A stretch of 64,000 nt of DNA from Macrolepiota albuminosa (taxonomy: Eukaryota; Basidiomycota; Agaricomycetes; Agaricales; Agaricaceae): contig JAMWFC010000100.1 in NCBI GenBank assembly GCA_027475525.1, positions 434,001 to 498,000 on the forward strand, given 5' to 3'. Below, in pieces: positions 10,201-21,685 of the stretch. How positions within the stretch are numbered: the first letter of the stretch is position 1; each line of letters starts with the position of its first letter. A model generated the notes under the pieces. That model had not been told where the DNA came from. It saw only the letters and a program-made list of their open reading frames with translations, and searched no databases. A program made the translations under genes and the position numbers.

Positions 10201-11985
10201 TGGGCCAATGTGAGGTGCGGGTATTGGTGCTATCTGTAGCCAGCCACAATGCAGGCTCATCAGCGCCCAGTTTCATCCTCGAGGAGGGCGGCTCCTTGTT
10301 TGGCACTATCCTGCACCCAACAGTCCATCTTGGCCTGTCGATTGCTGTTGCGCTGTTTGCATGCCATGCATTGTGCTGCTGTCTCGTGCGGCACAGGGGA
10401 TTCCATGCAAGCCTCTTCAGGCTCCTCATACCACTTGTCATTGGAGGGTGGAGATGGCAGCCTCTCCGGCACAGACTTGTCAGACTGTGGGTCCATTGCC
10501 CACACATACCGTGGGAATTGGGCTGGTGGGCCCTCTACCAGTATTGTGGGTAAGAAGGGGATGTTAGCCTCTGGGGCCCCTTTCAGGGCATCCTTGGGAA
10601 AGTGCATGTTGATGTATGCGTGCCCTTCCAGTTGCTTATCCTGACGATCCTTTTGGGGTTGGGAGGCCTTAGCCTCAGTGGGGCGTGTGCTAACGCCCCT
10701 GGAACTCTGCTCCCCAGAGTGCGTGGTGGATACCACGGATAATGGTCGCAAAGATGCGACCTCAGATGCACCGCTGGCGAGGTGCTAGATGAGCTGGGGG
10801 GTGGCTGGAGCAGGGGCATCTTCATAGAGAAGGATGTCCTGCCCTAGACCGGCCTCCTGGCTGGGGACGACAACGCTCGACTGAGTCGAGCTGGAGGGCA
10901 CGTCCTCCACTCCTTGCCAACGTGCCCTTTTGCTGAAGTTGGTGTCCCAACTCAGGGGTGTAGACTGCCGCTTACAAGCAGCCAATAGGGCGAGGAGATC
11001 AGTTTTGCACTGAGCACGCATATGATCCATGTCATCCATCATCCAGCTGATGAGGACCACTGCCTCTGCATCACAGAGGAATGACGACTCTGCGGGTACA
11101 TTGTACCCATTGTCTCCCAGACGTTGGAGGAGAGTAGCCAGAACTAAGTCCTGGTTGAGACTGGGCTCAACAGCCCATGCTTTTCCTTTGTTGCGTCGAG
11201 GATGTGACTCTTCTTCTGAGCTGGGCTTGGGTTGGTGCGGCATCTCCAGCTGCTGTAGCAAGGAGAGCTTGGCCAGGCTCTCTGTTGGCACATCAGCTGA
11301 TGAACTGATGCTTGGTTCTGTATTGAGAGTTTCTGTACTCTCAATGGCCACGGGGGCCTGCACGAGGGATGCTTGGTGTCCCTCTAGATTGTTGACTGGT
11401 ACTGTGGTCAACAGGAAAGCCAACCTGCCTCCCTTGGCTGTCACCTCATACTGAGGCATCGCGCCCCAAGCCCCCATCCAAGCCGGGGAGTACGGCATCA
11501 TTACGGGCACACCACCCATGCCAGGGTAGTGCGCCGGGGCGGTAAACTGGGGCAAAGGATGTGCGCCCATTGCCCCTCTCGCCATAGAGGGGCAAACTGC
11601 CCCCATCCTGGTGCTGCTTGGGGGCTGACTAGCCCCCCGTAGGGCTGTTGCTGGGATTGGCCCTCTGCATGATGTGGTGCATAAGTGCCCGCTACTGGTT
11701 GTTGGGGCTGATAGCCACCCACAGGTGCATTTTGAGGCATAAAGTTGCTCTGCATGAGTTGGTGTGGTAAATAGCCACTAATCACCAGCTGCTGCAGTGG
11801 GTAGCCCGCCGCTGGTTGTTGCTGCTGCTGTGGAAAGCCCACAGCCTGTTGCGATTGTCTCCACTGGGGTGCATTTTGGATCAGTGGGGAAGCCATCTGC
11901 CCCCCCCTTCAGCTGATGGTAAGACCAATGGCGCGAACTCAAACTGCTGCTGCTGCTCACTACGGTCCATGGGCATGTTGTCCAT
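10201..11985 (-). pseudogene. Extra ORF of element 2, N-terminal part
   Basis: It starts with ATG at 11,985, 104 bp after the pol stop, behind a pyrimidine tract. Order: a Gln/Pro/Ala-rich low-complexity region, a Ser/Thr-rich stretch, then a moderately charged part, as in the intact copy at 51,434. Frames change at a run of eight C (11,900-11,907), near 11,600, and near 10,780. The pieces are 11,896-11,501, 11,606-10,785 and 10,751-10,260. The acidic stretch ending LLEDETGR corresponds to AEDEFSGR of the intact protein. Confidence 0.65.
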
Positions 11986-14564
11986 GGTTAAGGGAAGAAA
12001 GGGAAAAAAGAAATTTTGCCTTTTAAGACGTGTTTTAGCCACAGCTGCTGACCAACTCAGCCAAGCTGTGATTGGCACTGCCGATTAAATTAAGCGCTGG
12101 CACACTTACTTAATTGATGTGGGCGCTTAACACCCTTCAACTCCAAATAACAGTCAAGTGCCGCCAACTTGGAGCAATAGGAGTGTGGCTCCCATGTTGT
12201 GTCCCCCAGGGACCACTATACCTCAAACTCGAGCATATTACGCTCTGTCCACCGGTGCCCTATGATGCACTCGACGAACCATTCATCATTGTCTTGTGCC
12301 CCAAAGTCATAGGGGCCCGGGGTTGCTCTGTTAGGGAATAGTGCGTCATTGGATGCGCTATATGGTTGCAACAGCGACACGTGGAACTTTGGAACGATGC
12401 GTCGTTCCTGTAATGCCTGAGGCAGCTCCAACACATAGTTGGAGGTACTTGGCTCTGCGTCTAGAACATGGTATGGGCCTACCCATTTTGGGCAGAGTTT
12501 ACTCGCCCGACCCTTTGGGAGTCTCAGGTTATGCATTGACAAATAGACCAATGCTCCTACTGCTATTGGTGGGTCTGTTCACCTACAGTAATTGGTGTTT
12601 TTCTCCTGAAAGACTTGCATCTCTATGATGGCATCATGCACCACCACAATATTCTCCAGGGCCTGCCTGGCGAACTTGACAACTCCTTGGTGGGCCACCA
12701 CATCAGCACAAAGTTCATGCAGCATGGAGGGCAAGTACCCTCCATTGAGCTCAAAGGGCGCATACCCTGTCGTCTCTGAGATACTCGTGTTAATTGCAAA
12801 CTCAGTGAGTGGACACCAGTCCACCCAGTCCCGTTGGTCAGGGCAAACAACTGCTCTCAGAATCTGGCCTATACTGCGGTTGACCCGCTCAGTTTGCCCA
12901 TCTGTCTGAGGATAGAAGGACGTTGACATGAGGAGTCGGGCTCCTAACAGTTTGTGGAGTTCCCTCCACCATTGAGATGTGAACTTTGAGTCACGGTCGC
13001 TCACTATAGTACTAGGCAGCCCATGCAGCCTAACAATCTCCCTAAGGTAGATCCATAACAGCTCCTTAGCCATCAGCATAGTTCACACCGGTATGAGGTG
13101 CACCATGCTTGTCATGTGGCATATTACCACCCAGAGGTAATTGAACCCTCTGGACTTGAGAAAGGGACCTAGGAAGTCCATTCCAATGGAGTCCCAAGGT
13201 TTTACTGGCATGGGTAGCTGGTGTAGCTTCCCGGGAGGGGATCCAGGGGGCAACTTTGCCCTCTGACATGCTGCACATGAGGCACAGAACTTAGTTACTT
13301 CTTGGGTCATACATGGCCACCAATACCATCTCTGGATGTAGCCCAATGTTTGTGCGGCACCAAAGTGCCCCACCAGTGCATGGGTGTGGTCCAATACTCA
13401 CGTAACAATGGTTTGTGTACAGAGAAGGCAGACTACTGCCACCCCTTGACAGTTTTCCATCATGATCAGCCCACCAGGCTCCTGCCTGAACTGAGGATGG
13501 TCGTCGGGATTGGCGATTATCTCGGCAAAGAGAAAATCATTGCCATATTCCTGCACCACTTCTATTCGGAAGTTGTCGCTGCCCAGGCTAGGGGGCTGGG
13601 ATGAAGGCAATTTGCCTTTGAGCATCTCAGCCAGCATAATGGGTCTGTCGGGGCGCTCATGTTTCCCAGGTGATGCTGGATCCATGACTTCATGCTCCTT
13701 GAGCAGCTGGGCAGCTACATCCCACTCTTCACACTGCTCCCTGAGGCAAGTGCTTTGCTTTTGTTCGTCGTTACACATAGCACGTACGTCCAGGACATGC
13801 TCCCTGAGCTCCTGGTATCGGTGGAGAGGTAGATTCTCTCTATCTGGGTCTATGCAGCAGTCTGCCTGCATATACTCATGAGGCTTGTGAGCCTCTCTGA
13901 CTACATCACTCTCAAAGTAGTGAGACAAGCAGTCTGCCACTTTGTTGAGTTCACCTTTAACATAGGTGATGTCAAACTGGTATCTCAACATGTAGTCTAT
14001 CCACCGTCGCTGACATGGCAACAAGTTCACCTGAGTTTTGAAGAACTCAAGTGCCTTGTGATCTGTTATGATATGGATGGGATATCCCATCAGCTTATCC
14101 TCCCACTTGAGGAGAGCCTTGAGTATGGCAAGAGTCTCCAGCTCATGCACAGCATAGTTTTGCTGGGCAGTTGTGAATTTCTTCGACATGAATCCTGCTG
14201 AGTGGCAAGTCTGCCAGCTACTCCCCTGACCATACATGGCTCCGACGCCTGTCTTGGACGTGTCACAAATGAGTCATATCGGCTCATCCCGTCTAGAGTC
14301 AATTGGTCAAATCACCAGAGTCTTCATGCAGATCCGTTTGACCATCTCAAAGCACTGCTGGTGCAGCGGCCTCCAATTGAATGGTGACCTGTTCTGCGTC
14401 ATGGCAATAAGTGGCCTAGTATAGGCAGTGACATCGGGCAAGAAGCTCGATATGTAGTTGACAAGGCCAATGAATTGTTGGATGTCATTGTAGTTTCGTG
14501 GTGTGCACCACTCCCAAATGTGATTGAGCTTGTCCTGATCAGGGTGGATACCCCGCTCATTGAT

Positions 14565-14718
14565 GACATGCCCTAGGCAGTCTATACTCTGAGCATAAAG
14601 CTCACACTTTTTCCACTTCAAGTACAACTTGTACTTGCAATGACATGCCCTAGGCAGTCTATACTCTGAGCATAAAGCTCACACTTTTTCCACTTCAAGT
14701 ACAACTTGTACTTGCATA
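14565..14718. repeat. Exact 77-bp duplication in pol of element 2
   Basis: The block starting gacatgccctaggcag recurs at 14,642 without mismatch, so residues CELYAQSIDCLGHV are encoded twice. 77 is not a multiple of three, so the RT frame is lost here. Confidence 0.92.
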
Positions 14719-14843
14719 GTTGTTCGAATATGACTCTGAGGTGCTGCTCATGCTCCTCCATGGAATCTGAGTAGATGAATATGTCATCTAAGTAGACGTG
14801 CATAAAATGTCCTATTACTTGGCCTCTGGAAGGTTGCAGGAGC

Positions 14844-14997
14844 ATTACAGTCTCCAATCTGCATTATGTTGCTCATGAACGTGCCCATGATCGATGCAAA
14901 TACGGTCTTGGGTACGTCTTATTACAGTCTCCAATCTGCATTATGTTGCTCATGAACGTGCCCATGATCGATGCAAATACGGTCTTGGGTACGTCTT
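14844..14997. repeat. Exact 77-bp duplication in pol of element 2
   Basis: The block starting attacagtctccaatctg recurs at 14,921. It duplicates the RT segment around NIMQIGDCN and shifts the frame. Confidence 0.92.
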
Positions 14998-15090
14998 CGG
15001 TGCGAATGCGCACCTGCTCATAAGCGTCAGTAAGGTCGATCTTCGAGCAATACTTTGCCCAAGCCACGTCTTCCCTGATCACCTCCTGAT

Positions 15091-15244
15091 CTGGTAAAGG
15101 AGTTACATCCTTTATAGTGTTGTCATTGCGCTGACGCGCATCAAGAGCTGTTCGAAGGGATCCATATCTGGTAAAGGAGTTACATCCTTTATAGTGTTGT
15201 CATTGCGCTGACGCGCATCAAGAGCTGTTCGAAGGGATCCATTC
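15091..15244. repeat. Exact 77-bp duplication in pol of element 2
   Basis: The block starting ctggtaaaggagttac recurs at 15,168. It duplicates the RT segment around LDARQRNDNT and shifts the frame. Confidence 0.92.
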
Positions 15245-15598
15245 TTCTTTGGGATGCACAATAATGGTGCAGCTTGAGCAGTGGTGCATGGGGACCACCA
15301 TTGAGCATTCAAATAGCAATTAGTTTTATTGCGTAGTTGCTCCTGGAGTGCTCGCGGACAGCGCGGCAAGTGGTACTTATATTGCTTGCTCTCGTCTATG
15401 AGATTAATCTCATGGTTCACCTCCCGCCATGGCAGGAGCTCCTCCTTGGTCCCATTGACCATGTCGGCAAATTCTTCTTGCCATTGCTGATGCAACCGAG
15501 GTATATCTTCCTCATGAAGGCTTGTTGCCTTCTGCTTCCCCTTCATACGCACCGGGGGAAGCACTTCCACCGTCTCTGAGGGTAACTGAGGCAGCGGT

Positions 15599-16193
15599 TG
15601 TCAGGGGACTCCCCATTCCTTTCTTCTTTCACTCTTTATTCCTTCACTCTCCTTTCATTCACTTCCTTATTTCTTCTATCATTCTCTCATTTTGCTGTTA
15701 CTACTTTTCCAACACTATCTGTTAGTACTATTCTCAACCTTTGAGGTGCTCTGGTTCTTTAGCTATCACTCAGACAAGTGTGGGCCCTTCAGCACCGCTC
15801 CAGGCTGCTTAGATAAGCCGGAGTTTGCCTTTCTGACTTCTAAAGTCCGGAGTTTTCCTCCCTTATTTGCACACTTGTTTGGTTAGTCAATTTTCGAGTT
15901 TTTAAGGTTTTGTTGTACTGTACAGTTGTTTTTCCTCCCTTATTTGCACACTTGTTTGGTTAGTCAATTTTCGAGTTTTTAAGGTTTTGTTGTACTGTAC
16001 AGTTGTTTCCCACGCTTCAGAGGCCCCAGAAGCGTCCAACCTGGCATAGGGAATCCCCAGACTTGTTCTCTTTGGATCTCCCTCTGCCAGGTGAGTAGCT
16101 ACCTTGATATTGTCAGTATATATTCTAATACACTTTGGATCTCCCTCTGCCAGCTGTGTGACTGAGCCACAGCCTCTAGAGGTTGCCCTTACA
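15599..16193 (+). mobile_element. Solo LTR, family C, in pol of element 2
   Basis: It starts TGTCAGGGGACTCC and ends TTGCCCTTACA. The flanks are GCGGT at 15,594-15,598 and GCGGT at 16,194-16,198, a perfect 5-bp target duplication. No internal region is present, so recombination between LTRs has removed the rest. The 595 bp include an exact 77-bp duplication (15,853/15,930), so the true LTR is about 518 bp. Related copies are at 26,533-27,195 and, truncated, 21,120-21,296. Confidence 0.9.
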
Positions 16194-16779
16194 GCGGTGC
16201 ATATTGCTCGCGCATTGCGAGTACCCAATTGACACTGTCATTGGATATATGTAGTCTCAGCGGCGCACCCACTGCCGCTGCCTTAGAAGCCACGAGGGTT
16301 TTCCCCTCGCATACCAGTGAGTACGCTACTGAGACCTCATCTGAGGCTGGCTGGCAATACGCTGGTTTGATGGTTATCCATCTCTGGTGCGCATTTTGCG
16401 CACACGTGGCTGCCACCAGCTTGTTCCACTCCTGCGGCATTCGAGGGTCATATGCCCAGTTGTACTCCGGAAGGGGTGCTGGTCGTTCCCATAGGGACCG
16501 TGTGGCCCCCTCACATGAGGCTTCCGCCTCTCGGATGCTGTCTCTCAAGTCATCCAACTTGACTCGTGAAGATGTAGGTAGGCATACATCCACTGAGTCC
16601 TCCTGTTGTCTCGCCTTCCAATGGCGCTTGTCTAGAGGCTTTGCGCCTCGAATATCAGGAGCGATTATTCGGTCGTTGCTCCATTTGGATGCTTGGTACT
16701 CCTCCTCGCTCATCATCACCACATTGTGGTCTGAGCTCAGTCCAGGCATTGCCTGCACTTCCTCCTCCACATCCTCCAC

Positions 16780-16806
16780 TGCCGGCACTCTGCGCCAGCC
16801 AAGTCA
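16780..16806 (-). promoter_or_regulatory. Gag-Pol junction: TGA-CTT plus stem-loop, element 2
   Basis: On the minus strand CCA-TGA-CTT is followed by GGCTGGC and GCCGGCA around a 7-nt loop, in which six of seven positions can pair (one G.U). Pol continues in the same frame. The element 3 copy pairs at all seven positions. This looks like a readthrough signal. Confidence 0.6.
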
Positions 16807-19800
16807 TGGAGAGTCCTTGCATTTCTCCGTAGTGCGATGATGTCGCAGACGATTACCAGTGTCGTCTGCTGTAGCTCGTTCAGCTGGGATAACTTTCCCA
16901 TTCACTATCACCTGACAGTGGTCAAAGTCTAATATGACTTTGTTATGCCGCATGAATAGCATTCCCAGTATCATATCATAGCGATCGAAGTTCGCTACAT
17001 CCATGTATTCCTGGCTATGTGAGCCCGGTGTGTGGACAGTCACATTCGTCCCATACTGCACCATGGCTCAGCTCCCTACAGTGCCCAGCTGTAACGCCAA
17101 TGGCATATCCAACTTCTGCACGGATATTCCGTACACATGGGTGAACTGGGGCATTATGCCTGACGTAGTGCTCCCAGAGTCCCATAAGGTCCATGCCTTG
17201 TGGCCTTCTACGTCCACATACAAGACCAGACACTCCTTGTCTGCCCGTTTCAGTGTAGGGCGCTGCAAAGTGCCCTCTGCTCGCCAAAGAGTCACCTTCT
17301 TCATCTGAACCACGTTATTCTTTTCATGCTCATTTGTTGACGGCCAATCCGTCATTGCCGCTAGGCACTCGGAGTCGCTGTCGCGACTGTAGTACTCGTT
17401 GTTGTAGACGTCGTCATATACGTCGACTGTGACGTACTCCTCCCCCTCCACGACCACACTCTCGGGCTCGGCGCCCAATGCCTCCTCTGGAGGCTCCTGG
17501 TCGTTTGTGGGGTGCTCTGCCTCAGACTCAGCAGATACGTCTCCATCACTCCACTTGCGGCTGCAGTATGTGCAGCTCGAAGGTGGGCGTGGGGTGTATA
17601 CCCCTTCCTCGGGGCAGTTGGTAGCATAGTGGCCTGGTTGGCCACACGCAAAACACGTCCCCGTCTGACCTGGTGGGTTGGCCGGCTTGAAGTCCGGCCT
17701 TGGTTTAGGACGTTCTCCGTCCAGCGCCCGCTCTGGGCGTGGGCGGCTCCGCCCTCGGTTCGCAGCAGGGGTTCTGCATACCACAAACCGCATGTTGCGG
17801 TCATGGTCCAAATTGGCCTTCTTGGCCAAGAACATCCCCACATGCTGGCCTTGTGAGGGTGTCCCAGCAGGCGGTAATCGCCTGGTTCCCTCTTTATGTC
17901 CACTCCAATGTTCGTAGTGGTTAGCAGTCTTCAGGAACTGCTCATACCTGATGGCATATGCCACAAACTCTTCCACATCGTTGACTTCTGGGGACAGTCC
18001 GTCCTCACGTATCAAATAGCAGCGCATGTCTGCTGGAATGCCATCCAAGAATGTTTCGAGCATCATATACCCGTCTGGGTATACTGCCATATTCTGGGCA
18101 TGGTCGTCAAGGATATCATAGAACCCTTGCACTCCCAACTTCTTGGTGTACTTGGTGGACTGGAAGTCCCGCCTCGCATCCTGGAGCGTTGAGGGGTGCA
18201 CGAATCAATCGTACAGTCCTGTAAGGACTCCTTTGAACGTCCAAACATACTGGACACGGTTGACATGCAGTACTGCCCGTCGAAACCACCCCATGGCCTC
18301 TCCGGCCAAGAACTCAGGCAGAACAAAAATCCGTTCTCGTTCCATACGGTCACCTCCATATAAACACATGGCGAGATGGGTGCATACATCCATTGCCCAA
18401 TCCTCCAAGTCGCTGAACTTGGACGCGCCTGTATAGGCGCAAATGTGCCTACTGTCTGCTTTATGCAGCTTCACCCCGTCTGGTAACCATAAGGTTACAC
18501 CCAGGGCATCATTGACTACTCGATGCAGGCGATTGTGCATGGCTTCACGATGCATACAAATGGCCTCCTGCTGACCCGGCGATCTGGTCACCAAATCAGC
18601 AGCCTGGGGAAGTGACTTCCCTCATCCACCCTGTGGAGGACGTCCCGAACCTCCTCGGCTGTGGGCATAATTGCCCTCGTTTCAAGGAGTCGACCTAGGG
18701 CCGTCATCCCGGTCATTACCAGGGACATCATGTCTTGTGGTGCCATCTCGATCGAGGAAGTCTCCTCGATCATGATCATTGCGCCGCCCTGGACCTGGAG
18801 AAGCTTGATTCTCCTGACCCTGCGTGACAAACTGATGACGCATCTCATCAATGGGCTTAGTGCCCTCGAATACAATGCCCTGATCGTCAATAAGGGATTG
18901 TCCCTTAGTCCTGAGGTCACCATTGCGCATACGTTGGTACGCGACTCTGTCGCTTAACGTTTCTGCCATGGGCACGTGCGGCATCCCAGATGCCTCACTT
19001 TCTACCTTGAGCACGGTACTATTGTGCCCATCCGGACCTGACACCTCTGTCCTAAGGTCTTGGTTACGCATGTGTGGGGGCTCCTCACGCCACCCCTGTC
19101 CTGCTGGAGTATAGAAAGTACTCACCGGTCTTACTTCGGGCGCTTCCTGCGCCCGTGCTAGTGCCTCCACTAGCTCGATTCCAACGTCTTGATTGCACCT
19201 TGCCGAGCATTCCTCAGACGTGTGGCTCCAGGGGGTCAAGGCCCCCAATTGCCATGTGGCCTTTCGCTGCACATACATTTGCAGCTCAATAGTGAGCATT
19301 CTCACCATCAAATCAGTATATTTTGTACTGAATACATTGGGCACTTCATGCCCTTGTCGCCTAAGTGCTACTATATGTGCTGACGCATAGCGCTCGAGTC
19401 GCGCTTGGGTGGTGTATTTCATCACCTCTGGGTGCAAGTCCCAGAACACCCGCAAGCGCACAGTGTACGCGGTTTTCAGCTGCTGCTCCTCTGCTCTGAC
19501 ATCGTCGTCACTTGACGACTCAATCACCTCCTCTGGAAGCTCTACAACCTCCTGAGCTTCCTCCACCGCTGGTGTGCGCAGGAATCGGTTTTCCACGCAG
19601 GACACTTCAGGGCTTGCAGCCTCCTCCGGTACCTCCTCTATGCGGGCTTCTGCTATCTTAGAAGGCATTGGGCCTGATGTGGGCCGCCTGGTCCCACTAC
19701 TCTGGTTCGAAGGGATAGCTTTCCCAGCCCGTACCGACGATTCGGTGTCTCCTGGGGCGCCATAGACGCCTGTTGACTGTTGGCCGTCCTTAGGGGGCCC

Positions 19801-20097
19801 TTTGGAAGCTAATCGGCTGGACTGTCGCAGTCCTCCTGGCAGCTGCGTAACTGGGGGAGTTAATCCCCCTGGCATCTTATCCTGGAGACGTTGCTGACCA
19901 TCCTGCTGTGAGCTTTCAGCTCTCCAGGCCTCGCTTTTGTTCCTGGTCAGGTTGGTGCTCCGACCTCGATCTCGAGCCTTGGGTCTCGCCTGACCCGCAT
20001 TGGTTGCTGACGTGTCCTGGGTGTCTGCTGGGTCTCCCCGTAGGTCGTGGGCATTTCGCCCGCCGTCAGTGGGCGCTGCAGGTATGGGATTACTCAT
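16804..20097 (-). pseudogene. Gag-protease of element 2
   Basis: The start is taken at MSNPIPAAP (20,097), shared with element 3. Order: a charged low-complexity N-terminus; the retrotransposon capsid region (WAMDVCTHLAMCLYGGD, GWFRRAVLH, AVYPDGYMMLETFLDGIP); a zinc knuckle CFACGQPGHYATNC; and a retropepsin with DSGST and NFDRYDMILG. Premature TGA codons at 18,684-18,682 and 18,204-18,202 stand where element 3 has CGA, so both fit CpG loss. A small indel lies behind the zinc knuckle. The final stop is TGA followed by CTT, with pol continuing in frame. Confidence 0.85.
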
Positions 20098-20228
20098 CGT
20101 TTCCCTGTTTGAAATTTGCATGGTGTGGCTGTGCAAGAAGCTTGAGAAGCTGATAGAGTTCTGTCAACGAACTCAGCGACTGACGTTGGGTGCTAGGCAA
20201 TAGATCCTAGCTGGCGGATTCAAAAAAA

Positions 20229-20465
20229 TGTAACGAAGTTACAGGAATTGTGAGAGCTTAATGTTCACACTGCACAGAATCAGACCAGTCCGGTCTATTG
20301 ACTATGTAGTACAAAACAAAAATAAGCTGCTTTGTAAGCAGCTGGTATAACTATATATATACTAATGTAATTAATAATATTATATTATAATAAATATAAT
20401 ATAATATTCACTACTGCAGTAAGTAAAAGCTATGTGGCCAATGCCACATAGCGGACTACGCTACA
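20229..20465 (-). mobile_element. 5' LTR of family-B Gypsy element 2
   Basis: It runs from TGTAACGAAGTTAC (20,229) to ACTACGCTACA (20,465), 237 bp, and matches 60,875-61,110 closely and 6,513-6,750 more distantly. An AT-only core (tattataataaatataatata) is shared. No TGG-type primer-binding site follows on the minus strand; the first bases are a T-run and gaatccgccagc. Confidence 0.85.
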
Positions 20466-21119
20466 GATGAGCAAGAGTTAAGTAGGCATGGAGGCAAGCA
20501 AGAGTTAGGCAAGGGACTAGCAAGGCTAATCAAGTGGTTAGACATCACTAGAAAGCTTACAGTTGATTTAATATATAGGCCAGGAGAATACTGCTATTGT
20601 TCAGCCTAGAGATATTCTATCCCACAGGCTGCCTATATATACTACATTGATGGCTATGCTATTACTAATACTGTTTACTAAGCAGGCCTTGGTATGTAAA
20701 GGAGTATGACTAACAATAATCAATGCTGAGTAAGGTCCATGCATATGACTCATCAAGGCTGACTACTGAGAAATGGAAGGGGAAAAGATAGGCTGAGTGG
20801 CTGGTCAGATCAGCTAGAAATAGGCATATCGTCGGACTAAGCTCAAAATAGGTTTGGACACAGTCTGAAGACTGATTCTTTGACAGACAGTGCAAAGTCC
20901 AAATGACAAATCCTTTAGAACTACCCTTGCTAACATAAGGTATCAAGCATGCATAAAAGATGATATCCAGTTCCTAGAGTCTCGGCAAGTCTCCAACTTT
21001 TCAGACTCCTCACTTTCCCATGATGACTTCTGTAATATGTCTATAATAACAGCACACAATATAGATAAGGATGCTGTCAATGTGGTTGGAAGTAGTAGAC
21101 TTGTCTGACATCTGGTCAA
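20466..21119. other. Intergenic, no recognised gene
   Basis: AT-rich sequence with few CpG, probably old repeat DNA. A 78-codon minus-strand frame (20,710-20,946) shows no family features. Confidence 0.4.
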
Positions 21120-21296
21120 TTCAGAGGCCCCAGAAGTGTCCAACCTGGCATAGGAAATCCTTAGACTTGTTCTCTTTGAATTTCCCTCTGCCAGATGAGT
21201 AGTTATTATGATATTGTCAGTATATATTCTAATACACTTTGGATCTTTCTCTGCCAGCTATGTGACTGAGCCATAGCCTCCAGAGGTCACTTTTAC
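21120..21296 (+). mobile_element. Truncated family-C LTR
   Basis: gaggccccagaagtgtccaac through to agaggtcacttttaca matches the 3' third of the solo LTR at 15,599-16,193. The 5' part is missing. Confidence 0.75.
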
Positions 21297-21444
21297 AGTC
21301 ATTTCTAGTCTGCTTGCCACAGTTACACATACAGAATCTACATGCCTTGCACTTATGGCAGGCAATACACAGCTTAGTTTTTACTAAGCCTTTAGTGATC
21401 TTGCTGTATCTCTTGCAATATTTACTCCTCTTATTTGTTGGCAC
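21229..21444 (-). CDS. Short cysteine-rich ORF, unrecognised
   Basis: A 71-codon ORF with a dense cysteine run (CIACHKCKACRFCMCNCGK at about residues 27-45) behind a Lys/Arg-rich segment, suggesting a zinc-binding fold. Its 3' third lies in the truncated family-C LTR, so the C-terminus is not original, and upstream continuity is not visible. It could be the remnant of a transposase or of a host zinc-binding protein. Low confidence that it is expressed. Confidence 0.25.
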   Translation of the reverse strand: MPTNKRSKYCKRYSKITKGLVKTKLCIACHKCKACRFCMCNCGKQTRNDCKSDLWRLWLSHIAGRERSKVY

Positions 21445-21685
21445 ATCAGCTTTACCAACATTCCTTCCTAACCTTCACTGTCAGGTTTCACTGAGTTGGG
21501 GGCTTTCTGGAAAAGTGATGCCCTTACAAGATGGACTTGATCTATGTGTACTTGGGTGTCTGGAACTCTGGACTGTGCTCTGGAATTCAAGATGTGAACA
21601 AGGTTTGCTTAAATAATTATTGCACACTATGTGAATTTTTCTAAAAAAGCCAAATATTGATGAAAGTCACCATTCCTCATACATC

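Larger units (their letters stand above)
12090..16803 (-). pseudogene. Pol of element 2 (RT, RNase H, integrase, chromodomain)
   Basis: It follows the gag stop in the same frame. RT: LDARQRNDNT, DLTDAYEQV, YLDDIFIYSD. RNase H near 14,250-14,050: TDHKALEFF. Integrase from about 13,400: a zinc-binding CASCAACQ segment, D in DSIGMDFLGPF, D in TIVSDRDSKF, E in QTERVNRSIG. The C-terminal chromodomain at about 12,300-12,110 has the form EWFVECIIGHRW then WSLGDTTWEP; a stop follows LEFEV. Breaks: a solo LTR (15,599-16,193), three 77-bp duplications (14,565, 14,844 and 15,091) that each shift the frame, and scattered stops. The YLDD motif is intact. Confidence 0.85.
6513..20465 (-). mobile_element. 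Family-B chromovirus-type Gypsy element 2, interrupted
   Basis: Read on the minus strand: 5' LTR (20,465-20,229), Gag-protease (20,097-16,804), UGA, Pol (to 12,090), extra ORF (from 11,985), stem-loop, purine tract, 3' LTR (6,750-6,513). Three insertions interrupt it: a solo LTR of family C (15,599-16,193), a ~0.95-kb block with LTR-like ends (about 9,240-10,200), and a family-D LTR (7,464-8,439). Three exact 77-bp duplications in pol add frame breaks. Without these its length would be about 11.2 kb, close to the 12.0 kb of the complete family-A element. Confidence 0.8.
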
